DNA of 5,134 nt from assembly GCA_964407285.1 (NCBI GenBank), contig CAYOVG010000432.1, positions 1 to 5,134 of the forward strand. Reading direction: 5' to 3'. The notes beneath the pieces were generated by a model. The model searched no databases, had not been told where the DNA came from, and saw only the letters and a program-made list of their open reading frames with translations. Made by a program: the position numbers and the translations under genes. How positions within the stretch are numbered: the first letter of the stretch is position 1; each line of letters opens with the position of its first letter. This document shows positions 1 to 5,134 of this stretch, piece after piece. The DNA comes from CAYOVG01 sp964407285 (GTDB lineage: Bacteria; Desulfobacterota; Syntrophobacteria; Syntrophobacterales; Syntrophobacteraceae).

Positions 1-64
1 GGATGTCGAACGGTACACATGGGGGAGGCGGACCCGAGCGATTCTCGATACGCTCGAGCAATGA
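1..64 (+). CDS. C-terminal end of a probable GT4 glycosyltransferase (partial)
   Basis: Reading from base 2, 20 codons precede a TGA at 62-64; the start lies before the window. The visible tail reads DVERYTWGRRTRAILDTLEQ. A Y-[ST]-W followed by a basic, amphipathic helix ending in an acidic, leucine-containing stretch is the usual last helix of GT-B fold, family 4 glycosyltransferases, where it packs back on the N-terminal domain. The other two forward frames here give low-complexity peptides. The surrounding glycan genes, two of them full GT4 enzymes, agree with this. No catalytic residue is in view, so donor and acceptor sugar cannot be stated. The family call is an inference from a very short segment, but that a coding sequence ends here is fairly secure. 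Confidence 0.6.
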   Translation, partial: DVERYTWGRRTRAILDTLEQ

Positions 65-112
65 CGCCGGATGCTCGGAAGTGAACGACCCGTCGGCGAG
101 TATGGAGTCGGA

Positions 113-138
113 GCGCGCCACTCACTCTGAGTCCGCGC
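113..138 (+). other. Imperfect hairpin in the gap before the polymerase/ligase gene
   Basis: In the 111-bp gap 65-175, GCGCG (113-117) can pair with CGCGC (134-138), and ACTCA (120-124) with TGAGT (128-132). They are separated by a CC/C internal loop and closed by a CTC loop, giving ten base pairs in total. No run of T follows (next bases are GGCAACAACAATC), so it does not look like an intrinsic terminator. It could be an mRNA processing or stability element, or chance in GC-rich DNA. The rest of the gap shows no convincing gene or promoter. Confidence 0.3.
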
Positions 139-175
139 GGCAACAACAATCTCATGGACGAAAGAGCCTTCTCCC

Positions 176-1573
176 GTGAATTACCGCCGCTATCATCTTG
201 CAGTCGCCGTTGCCGCCACTTCATCGGCGGTCCTCCTGGCCGGGATCGTCTACTGCCGCGGCTCCGCGATTGCCGAGAATCTCCACCCGATCCTGCTGGG
301 AATGGCCGTTTTCGGCATCGCGCCGGCCGTTCTGAAGAACCGCCGCGGTATGTTGAACCTGGCGATCGTGTGCCTTCCGCTGACCCAGGTCCCGACCCTC
401 AAGCTGCTCGTGCGCCTGCGGATCAGCGAAGTAATCGCCTGGGCGTCCCTTCCTCGCTACATCAGGACCACTATCATGCGCGGGGTCGGCAGACCCGCGC
501 GGTGCTTCGTGATCTCCATGGCCCTGTATTTCTTCTACACGGGAGTCGTCGGAGTCGCCCTTTCGCCCGTGGCGGAAATTCACCTGTCCAACGTGCTCGA
601 CTACTTCATCAATCCATTTTTTCGCAGTCTCCTCGAAACCGCCAGGGGAATAGCGGCGCTCGGCATCATCGTGGATTCGCTCAGGCAGGCCGGGAGACCG
701 GCGGACTTCAGCAGGTACTGCGCGCTCCTCGCCTGGGGAGGGGCGATTTCGGGCTCGTACGCTCTCTACCAGGCTTCATCCCTCGCCTTCGGCCTCGAAC
801 TGCCCCTGCTCCCCGAGACGCTTTCTCCCGACTCGGGCTTCCGCCCTTTCGGCACCTTCTACGAACCCACGGGAACGGGCAGCTTCACTGCCGCTTCGAC
901 TCTCCTCAGCCTGTATTTCGTCGTCAGCGCCGGGAGGAAGCTACCATGGCTGGTCTGCCTTCTCCTGAATGCATCGGGATTCTTCGTTTCCCTGGCCCGA
1001 GCCGGATGGCTGGGACTGGCGGCGGGATGCGCCGTCCTCCTTGCAGGCAGCATGCTCCGCCACAGGCATCTGCCCCTCATGACCGCAACCCTTTGCATGG
1101 GCGCGGGCGCGCTCCTCGTCGGGTGGTGGACGGCGGAGGCGATTTTCGGTTCCCGGGTGATAGGGTTTGCGCTCTCGGCGGAATGGTTCAGCCAAACGGC
1201 GCCCTCCCGGATCGAAGCGTATTACCGGATGTCCCGGGAGCTTCCCGAGATCTGGGGGCTGGGTTTCGGCCAGGGGCTGTACATATTCCGGGGTGGAGGC
1301 GCGCCGGGCTTCGTGCGTCTCATCATGGAAGGCGGCGTTGCGGGCGTGATTCTCCTGTTGCTGATGCACGGAACTGCCGTATACTGCATCAGGCGGCTTC
1401 GGGAGAACCGATCCGACGGCATGGGGCGATTGTCCATGTTCCTGGCCGCCGCCTATGCGAGTTGTGTCGTTACCACCTTGAACTACATAAACACTACGGA
1501 CATCTGGATCTGGTTCGTATGGAGCCTGCCGGTCATATGCCACAATTCCTGTACGATGGGAGGGAAATCATGA
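176..1573 (+). CDS. O-antigen polymerase/ligase-like integral membrane protein (Wzy_C type)
   Basis: This 465-residue protein is very hydrophobic, with roughly 11-13 membrane segments (for example near residues 7-27, 37-53, 59-78, 110-130, 182-205, 256-273, 276-292, 300-320, 378-400, 418-433 and 440-455). Family marks, in order, are RPFGTFYEPTG (223-233), SLARAGWLGLA (272-282, the usual Arg-x-x-Trp at the start of a helix), an outer loop with SRIEAYY (344-350) and GLGFGQGLY (361-369), and RLIMEGGVAG (381-390). This is the pattern of Wzy polymerases and WaaL-type ligases, which act on undecaprenyl-diphosphate-linked glycans at the outer face of the inner membrane. The loop lacks the His-Asn often seen in ligases, which makes polymerase somewhat likelier; the two roles cannot be separated here. 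The start is GTG: the frame is open only from 131 and has no earlier ATG, GTG or TTG, and a weak AAAGAG lies 9 bases upstream. The gene overlaps the next one by four bases (ATGA), so translational coupling is likely. Confidence 0.85.
   Translation: MNYRRYHLAVAVAATSSAVLLAGIVYCRGSAIAENLHPILLGMAVFGIAPAVLKNRRGMLNLAIVCLPLTQVPTLKLLVRLRISEVIAWASLPRYIRTTIMRGVGRPARCFVISMALYFFYTGVVGVALSPVAEIHLSNVLDYFINPFFRSLLETARGIAALGIIVDSLRQAGRPADFSRYCALLAWGGAISGSYALYQASSLAFGLELPLLPETLSPDSGFRPFGTFYEPTGTGSFTAASTLLSLYFVVSAGRKLPWLVCLLLNASGFFVSLARAGWLGLAAGCAVLLAGSMLRHRHLPLMTATLCMGAGALLVGWWTAEAIFGSRVIGFALSAEWFSQTAPSRIEAYYRMSRELPEIWGLGFGQGLYIFRGGGAPGFVRLIMEGGVAGVILLLLMHGTAVYCIRRLRENRSDGMGRLSMFLAAAYASCVVTTLNYINTTDIWIWFVWSLPVICHNSCTMGGKS
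1559..1563 (+). promoter_or_regulatory. Strong ribosome binding site that fixes the deacetylase start
   Basis: GGAGG, within GGGAGGG at 1558-1564, lies 6 bases before the ATG at 1570 and inside the last codons of the upstream membrane protein gene. It decides the start of the deacetylase-like gene, whose reading frame otherwise stays open back to an ATG at 154. Confidence 0.75.
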
Positions 1574-2328
1574 CGAGCCTTTGTTTCCATGCCGAAAGAC
1601 TGCATGACGACCGGGTATGGACGCGAGTGCGAAGGACTGCGTCCGGGCTTGCCCGCCACGGTCACAGGGCGACTTTTTTCGTCTACCCGTGGAGGGCGCA
1701 GGCGGCGGGAAAAGACATCGCCGCCAGGGTGCGGCTGCTTGCGGGGCTCGGCCACGAGATCGGGCAGCACACGCACTTCTATTCCGGCAGGCGCATCGAT
1801 AAGCCGTTCAAGCGAGATGACGTGAGCGCTGAAAACATGACCCGGTGCCTCAGGCGCGATTTCGAAGCTCTGAAGGCGATGGGAGCCCGCCCCGCCGGTT
1901 TTACCGCCGGAGGATGGATCGTGAATTCCACGGTCCTGGACACCTTGATGGACCTCGGCTTTGCGTACGACTGCTCGTTTCGCCTTGCGGGACAGGGGCC
2001 TTCGAGCCGTCACTCACCGGGCGGGAGGGACCGAAAGCTTATCGACATCCGTGGTCCGGTCTCCTACATGGACGGCAAGGGAAGGAGCATCCTGTGTCTG
2101 CCGACCACTTCCAGCCTCGGAGACCGGCTCAAGTCCAAATCTTCAGGTGAGGCGGGGAACAGCCCCCCGCCGCCATACCGCCTCGTATACATGCATGACT
2201 ACGATCTTCTCCGCTTTCGGATTTACTCATTTGTCATGATCCTCCTCGTCGTGCTTCGAATATGGAAAAAGGCGGACCCTTTGGTCAGCGCCTGCGCCAT
2301 AGCCGGACAATACGGCGAGTTCACGTGA
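1570..2328 (+). CDS. Divergent polysaccharide deacetylase-like protein (NodB/CE4 fold)
   Basis: This 252-residue protein has no signal peptide, so it probably acts, if active, in the cytoplasm or at the membrane on a lipid-linked glycan. Fold marks of the NodB domain appear in order: a first strand SLCFHAE (3-9), HRATFFVYPW (32-41, the usual 'ATFFV' strand), GHEIGQHTH (61-69, the second-motif strand), GFTAGGW (110-116, in place of FRAPGG or FRAGGW), LDTLMDLGFAYDCSF (123-137), and RLVYMHDYD (204-212, the last strand). Family enzymes are metal-dependent and remove N- or O-acetyl groups from sugars. Several catalytic positions are altered: the Asp-Asp of the first motif reads His-Ala-Glu (7-9), although D13-D14 follow closely; the H-x3-H metal pair is H67-T-H69-F-Y71; and the Arg of the third motif is T112. 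Activity is therefore uncertain. The start at 1570 is chosen for the ribosome binding site at 1559-1563 and the ATGA overlap. The same frame is open upstream to 154, but that part is Arg/Pro/Gly-rich shadow of the membrane protein gene. Confidence 0.75.
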   Translation: MTSLCFHAERLHDDRVWTRVRRTASGLARHGHRATFFVYPWRAQAAGKDIAARVRLLAGLGHEIGQHTHFYSGRRIDKPFKRDDVSAENMTRCLRRDFEALKAMGARPAGFTAGGWIVNSTVLDTLMDLGFAYDCSFRLAGQGPSSRHSPGGRDRKLIDIRGPVSYMDGKGRSILCLPTTSSLGDRLKSKSSGEAGNSPPPPYRLVYMHDYDLLRFRIYSFVMILLVVLRIWKKADPLVSACAIAGQYGEFT

Positions 2329-2362
2329 GCGTAACTCCGAAACCAGCGCCGGGAGCAGTTGT

Positions 2363-2391
2363 GCGGCCTTGTCTCATGCCGATTCGGCCGC
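2363..2391 (+). repeat. Short GC-rich inverted repeat in the gap after the deacetylase gene
   Basis: GCGGCC (2363-2368) is the exact reverse complement of GGCCGC (2386-2391), with 17 bases between. A competing smaller hairpin, GCCG (2378-2381) with CGGC (2385-2388), overlaps it and is followed by the T-rich but interrupted stretch GTAATTTCCATTTT. It could be a weak terminator or nothing; the stems are short enough to arise by chance in GC-rich DNA. Confidence 0.2.
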
Positions 2392-2403
2392 GTAATTTCC
2401 ATT

Positions 2404-2415
2404 TTGAGTACTCAA
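2404..2415 (+). repeat. Perfect 12-bp palindrome just before a glycosyltransferase gene
   Basis: TTGAGTACTCAA is a perfect palindrome centred between 2409 and 2410, ending 10 bases before the ATG at 2426. It lies in an AT-richer patch of the 97-bp gap 2329-2425, one of only two gaps over 10 bp between genes here. Its last bases contribute to the AAGG (2414-2417) that may be the ribosome binding site. It could be an operator for a dimeric regulator or an mRNA hairpin over the binding site. One such 12-mer is expected by chance in about 5 kb, so support is weak. I see no clear -35/-10 pair in the gap. Confidence 0.3.
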
Positions 2416-2425
2416 GGCTGACACC

Positions 2426-3649
2426 ATGCCCGGAACCGTCCTTCACATTCAAAAGGTCGCAGGAATAGCGGGATCGGAAAACCACCTGCTGACGCTGCTG
2501 CCGCGTCTCGAGGAGCATGGCCTGCGGACCGCGATGCTGGTGCTTGCGGACCGCGAAGACCGTCCGCGGCCTTTCATCGAACGGATGCGCTCCAGGGGCA
2601 TCCATGTGGCTCTTCTGCCCATGCGGGCCGATGCGGACCCGTTCCTGGTGGTCGAGCTTGTCAGGTACCTGCGGCGCTCCCGTTTCGATATCGTTCATAC
2701 GCACCTCTACCATGCCGACCTGTACGGGGCGGCGGCGGCCGGCCCCGCCGGAATTCGCGGTCTCGTCAGCACGAAACACGGCTTCAATCCATGGCGCGCC
2801 AGGCCCTTCCACGCCTTCCTCGACCGCATGGCCGCCGTGAGGCAGCGCCGCATCATCACCATCTCGCACGCACTCGGCCGCTGGTTGAACGACGTGGAAG
2901 GGCTTCCCGATCCCAAAATGGAGGTTATCCACTATGCGCTGGACCTGGACGAATTCACTGCCGGCAATCGTGGCGGCCGTATCCGCATCAGCAACCGCCC
3001 CCGTATCACCGGATCGAGTTCGCCTCATGCGGACCTGTCCCGGCCCGTCGTCGGCGCGGTCACCCGTCTTCTCCGGCAGAAGGGAGTCCATGTTCTCCTC
3101 GAAGCCTTCGCCGCATGCCTGAATCGCTGTCCCCACGCATCCCTGCTCGTGGCGGGCGACGGCCCGGCCCGGCGCGATCTCGAAAACCTGGCGGCATCGC
3201 TCGGTATTTCCCGCCAGGTTCGATTTCTCGGGCACATAGCGCACTCACGGGTATATCCACTGATGAAGACTTTTGATATATTTGCATTTCCCACCTTCGG
3301 AGAAGGCTTCGGCCTCGTTTTGCTGGAAGCGATGGCGTGCTCCCTGCCCGTGGTCGCTTCGAAAGTAATGGCCATTCCGGAAATCGTGCTGGACGGAGAG
3401 ACGGGTTTGCTGGCGCCGCCGGACGACCCGGCCCTTCTGGCCGATGCATTGTCGCGGCTCATGCAAAACGGCGACATGCGCGAGCAAATGGGTAGAGCCG
3501 GGCGGCGGCGCGTGGAGACGGCGTTTTCCGTCGAGCGAATGGTCGGGCAAACGGTGAAGATCTACGAAGAGGCGCTCACAATGACGAGATCGGCGGGAAG
3601 CCGGCGTGAAAAAATCCGCAAAGACATGGCGGGAGGATTATGGGGTTAG
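2426..3649 (+). CDS. GT4-family glycosyltransferase (GT-B fold)
   Basis: This 407-residue protein is the usual length for the family and is expected to transfer a sugar from a nucleotide donor to a lipid-linked acceptor at the cytoplasmic face of the membrane. The N-terminal acceptor domain shows a glycine-containing loop GIAGSENHL (13-21), FDIVHTHLYHADLYG (87-101), STKHGF (115-120) and ITISHAL (144-150). The C-terminal donor domain shows VGAVTRLLRQKG (209-220, with R214 and K219 as the likely phosphate-binding pair), LLVAGDGP (240-247), and the E-x7-E motif from E293 to E301 in FGEGFGLVLLEAMACSLPVVA. Residues 181-206, between the domains, form a basic and Ser/Pro-rich linker longer than usual. 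Translation should start at 2426, since an in-frame TGA lies at 2405; AAGG at 2414-2417 is 8 bases upstream. The gene follows a 97-bp gap and overlaps the next gene by 10 bases. Donor and linkage cannot be told from the sequence. Confidence 0.93.
   Translation: MPGTVLHIQKVAGIAGSENHLLTLLPRLEEHGLRTAMLVLADREDRPRPFIERMRSRGIHVALLPMRADADPFLVVELVRYLRRSRFDIVHTHLYHADLYGAAAAGPAGIRGLVSTKHGFNPWRARPFHAFLDRMAAVRQRRIITISHALGRWLNDVEGLPDPKMEVIHYALDLDEFTAGNRGGRIRISNRPRITGSSSPHADLSRPVVGAVTRLLRQKGVHVLLEAFAACLNRCPHASLLVAGDGPARRDLENLAASLGISRQVRFLGHIAHSRVYPLMKTFDIFAFPTFGEGFGLVLLEAMACSLPVVASKVMAIPEIVLDGETGLLAPPDDPALLADALSRLMQNGDMREQMGRAGRRRVETAFSVERMVGQTVKIYEEALTMTRSAGSRREKIRKDMAGGLWG
3632..3636 (+). promoter_or_regulatory. 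Ribosome binding site with short spacing before the second glycosyltransferase
   Basis: GGAGG lies inside the end of the preceding glycosyltransferase gene, only 3 bases before the ATG at 3640, closer than the usual 5-9. The next in-frame ATG, at 3667, is 30 bases away and would remove the first residues of the opening strand IRVMRIIGRLNIGG. The 3640 start is therefore kept. Confidence 0.55.
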
Positions 3650-4884
3650 GTGAACGCATCCGCGTCATGCGCATCATCGGCAGGCTGAATATTGGCGGCC
3701 CGGCAATCCACGTCGTCAATTTGAACGGAGGACTGGACCCGGACCGGTACGACTCCCTGCTGGCAACCGGGCGCGAGGGAGCCCGCGAGGGCAGCATGAC
3801 TGACTTTGCGGCGGCTCGCGGACTAAGGCTGAAGGTGATTCCGGAACTCGGACGGGAAATCTCGATCGCCAGGGACCTGACCGCGGTATTCAGACTTTAC
3901 CGGCTGATGCGCAAGGAACGTCCGCACATCGTTCACACGCACACCGCGAAGGCCGGCTTTGCGGGACGCCTGGCTGCCCGCTTCGCCGGGGTTCCCGTGG
4001 TGTGCCATACGTTCCACGGCCATGTGCTCGAAGGGTACTTCGGCCCCGGCAAACCCCGGCTCTTCAGAGGGATCGAAAGAATCCTCTCCCGCCTCACCGA
4101 CCGGATCATCACCATCAGCGAAACCTTGCGGGAAGACCTTTCGAGAATGGGTGTGGCGCGCCGGGACCGGATTTCAGTGGTGCCCCTCGGCTTCAACCTG
4201 GACGGTTTCAGATCCTGCCGCAACCGGTTCGACCGGGAGCGGCGAAATCGGACTCCGGAAGGGGGTCGGCTCTGCAACGGCAGGTTTCGAAAGGAACTGG
4301 GCATCACCGAGGATCAGAGACTGGTGGCGGCTGTGGGGCGACTCGTGAAGATAAAGAACATTCCTCTCTTCATCGACGCCGCCCGCATGGCCCGTGCGAG
4401 CGACCCGCAAATGCGCTTCGTTCTGGTAGGAGATGGAGAATTGCGCCCGGTCCTGGAGGACCACGTCCGGTCGGCCGGTCTCGAGCACGCAATACGATTC
4501 GCGGGGTGGCGCTACGATATGGAGGAGATCTATTCCGCTCTGGACACCGTAGTGATTTCTTCGGATAATGAGGGCACGCCGGTATCCCTCATCGAAGCCA
4601 TGGCCGCGGGGTGTCCGGTGGTCGCCACCCGAGTGGGCGGAGTGCCCGATCTACTCGAAGGAGGGTCTTTGGGCCGGATGACGCCGCGAGGTGACGCCCG
4701 TGCGCTGGCCGAGGCCATGCTCGATGTATTCCGGGACGAGGCGAAGACACTGGAGATGGCCGTGAGAGCGAGACGGACGGTCCTCGATCGCTACCGGATC
4801 GAGCGCCTGATCGCGGATATGGACAGGCTGTACACAGGCCTGCTCGGAACAAAACGAAAAATTCATCGGAGTACGGTTGAGTAG
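3640..4884 (+). CDS. GT4-family glycosyltransferase (GT-B fold), PglA/EpsF-like in type
   Basis: This 414-residue protein begins with IRVMRIIGRLNIGGPAIHV (7-25), the glycine-rich first loop of a GT4 subgroup common in exopolysaccharide and O-antigen loci. Next come HIVHTHTAKAGFAGR (96-110), CHTFHGHVLEGYF (122-134) and IITISETLREDL (156-167). The donor domain has VAAVGRLVKIKN (229-240, with R234 and K237 or K239 for the donor phosphates), FVLVGDGELRP (260-270), and E-x7-E from E311 to E319 in SSDNEGTPVSLIEAMAAGCPVVA. The predicted role is addition of one sugar of the repeat unit to an undecaprenyl-diphosphate-linked acceptor, probably an early one, because the gene sits directly before a WecA-like initiating enzyme. 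An Arg-rich stretch at 191-210 in the inter-domain linker is longer than typical. The start overlaps the previous gene by 10 bases, so the two are likely translated together. It is not a recent duplicate of the preceding gene, since shared residues are confined to family motifs. Confidence 0.93.
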   Translation: MGLGERIRVMRIIGRLNIGGPAIHVVNLNGGLDPDRYDSLLATGREGAREGSMTDFAAARGLRLKVIPELGREISIARDLTAVFRLYRLMRKERPHIVHTHTAKAGFAGRLAARFAGVPVVCHTFHGHVLEGYFGPGKPRLFRGIERILSRLTDRIITISETLREDLSRMGVARRDRISVVPLGFNLDGFRSCRNRFDRERRNRTPEGGRLCNGRFRKELGITEDQRLVAAVGRLVKIKNIPLFIDAARMARASDPQMRFVLVGDGELRPVLEDHVRSAGLEHAIRFAGWRYDMEEIYSALDTVVISSDNEGTPVSLIEAMAAGCPVVATRVGGVPDLLEGGSLGRMTPRGDARALAEAMLDVFRDEAKTLEMAVRARRTVLDRYRIERLIADMDRLYTGLLGTKRKIHRSTVE

Positions 4885-4887
4885 AAT

Positions 4888-5134
4888 ATGGTTGGTCTTG
4901 CGGCAGTTTTCTTTCTCGCATTTCTTCTTTCGACTTTTGGGACCGCCGCAATGCGGTGCCTGGCTTTGCAGTACGGTTGGGTAGCAATACCCCGCCCGGA
5001 CCGCTGGCGCGGGGAGAAAAAGGCGTTGCATGGAGGAGTCGGCTTTTATCCGCCTTTTCTCCTGACATCCATCTTCGTGCTGTTCGAATGTGGAAGAAGC
5101 GAGTGGTTCTCGGGTCCGGCAACGTACAGTCCGT
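4888..5134 (+). CDS. WecA/MraY-family polyprenyl-phosphate sugar-1-phosphate transferase, N-terminal part
   Basis: The frame is open from ATG 4888 to the window edge, giving 82 residues. An N-terminal membrane segment (residues 2-22, VGLAAVFFLAFLLSTFGTAAM) is followed by GWVAIPRPDRWRGEKK (30-45) and ALHGGVGFYPPFLL (46-59), then a second hydrophobic stretch. This matches the start of polyprenyl-phosphate N-acetylhexosamine-1-phosphate transferases, where TM1 leads to a P-x-R-D/N-x-R-x-x-H...P...GG motif. Such enzymes move a sugar-1-phosphate from a UDP-sugar to undecaprenyl phosphate and begin repeat-unit synthesis. The catalytic aspartates lie beyond the window. The position usually filled by Asp before the Pro (V-D-x-P) is Ala here (V-A-I-P). 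An in-frame stop at 4882 forces the start to 4888 or later; the next ATG, at 4951, would lose TM1. The gene is 3 bases after the previous stop. A GGAG at 4868-4871 is 16 bases away, so the ribosome binding site is weak and coupling to the upstream gene is likely. Confidence 0.85.
   Translation, partial: MVGLAAVFFLAFLLSTFGTAAMRCLALQYGWVAIPRPDRWRGEKKALHGGVGFYPPFLLTSIFVLFECGRSEWFSGPATYSP

Noticed and set aside
61..84. ATG overlapping the first stop (ATGA, 61-64) starting a 7-residue peptide.
   Set aside because: Too short to support, with no ribosome binding site and no known leader-peptide pattern.
3..179. Open frame of 58 codons whose TGA (177-179) overlaps the GTG start at 176.
   Set aside because: Its first third lies over the glycosyltransferase tail in another frame, composition is low-complexity Ser/Arg/Gln, and no ribosome binding site or family pattern is seen. 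The GTGA overlap is probably coincidental.
2363..2404. Possible intrinsic terminator after the deacetylase gene.
   Set aside because: The stems are only 4-6 bp, they compete with each other, and the T-rich stretch is interrupted, so a terminator cannot be claimed.
2321..3244. Minus-strand open frame of 307 codons opposite the first GT4 gene.
   Set aside because: It is the GC-driven shadow of a gene with full GT4 motifs on the plus strand; the translation shows no domain-like pattern.
4870..4984. Near-identical 15-mers AGTACGGTTG(A/G)GTAG at 4870-4884 and 4970-4984, exactly 100 bases apart.
   Set aside because: One pair with 14 of 15 matches is within chance expectation for about 5 kb, and both copies lie in coding sequence (end of the GT4, TM1-proximal part of the WecA-like gene) with sensible translations.
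1..5134. Mobile elements, CRISPR repeats, tRNA/rRNA genes, or a defence or other unknown system.
   Set aside because: No terminal inverted repeats, transposase motifs, regularly spaced repeats or RNA gene patterns were seen; nearly all bases are accounted for by polysaccharide genes.

Overview
The window is a single co-directional block of plus-strand genes for building a cell-surface polysaccharide (exopolysaccharide, capsule or O-antigen). No gene is supported on the minus strand. The DNA is GC-rich (about 60% by eye), uses GTG as well as ATG starts, and has Shine-Dalgarno sites and overlapping genes, so it is bacterial. The undecaprenyl-phosphate-based gene set suggests a diderm bacterium. 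The style of the last two genes (an RLNIGGPAIHV-type glycosyltransferase followed by an RPDRW-type WecA-like transferase) recalls deltaproteobacterial and related environmental genomes. That placement is an inference from pattern memory, not from a search.

Layout: (1) bases 1-64, the last 20 codons of a probable GT4 glycosyltransferase; (2) 65-175, a 111-bp gap with an imperfect hairpin; (3) 176-1573, a multi-pass O-antigen polymerase/ligase-like (Wzy_C-type) protein with a GTG start; (4) 1570-2328, a divergent NodB/CE4 polysaccharide deacetylase-like protein that overlaps gene 3 by ATGA and has a strong ribosome binding site inside it; (5) 2329-2425, a 97-bp gap holding a perfect 12-bp palindrome; (6) 2426-3649, a GT4 glycosyltransferase; (7) 3640-4884, a second, different GT4 glycosyltransferase overlapping gene 6 by 10 bp; (8) 4888-5134, the N-terminus of a WecA/MraY-family polyprenyl-phosphate sugar-1-phosphate transferase, cut by the window edge.

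A coherent reading is that the WecA-like enzyme loads the first sugar phosphate on undecaprenyl phosphate, the GT4 enzymes extend the repeat unit on the cytoplasmic face, and the Wzy_C protein polymerises or ligates it on the outer face. The deacetylase-like protein would trim acetyl groups or bind glycan. A flippase and export proteins would have to lie outside the window.

I found no CRISPR array, insertion sequence, tRNA, rRNA or recognisable riboswitch, and nothing that clearly qualifies as an undescribed system. The most worthwhile oddities are the degraded catalytic motifs of the deacetylase, the form of the polymerase/ligase loop, and a very long open shadow frame that could cause the deacetylase to be annotated as a false 724-residue protein.
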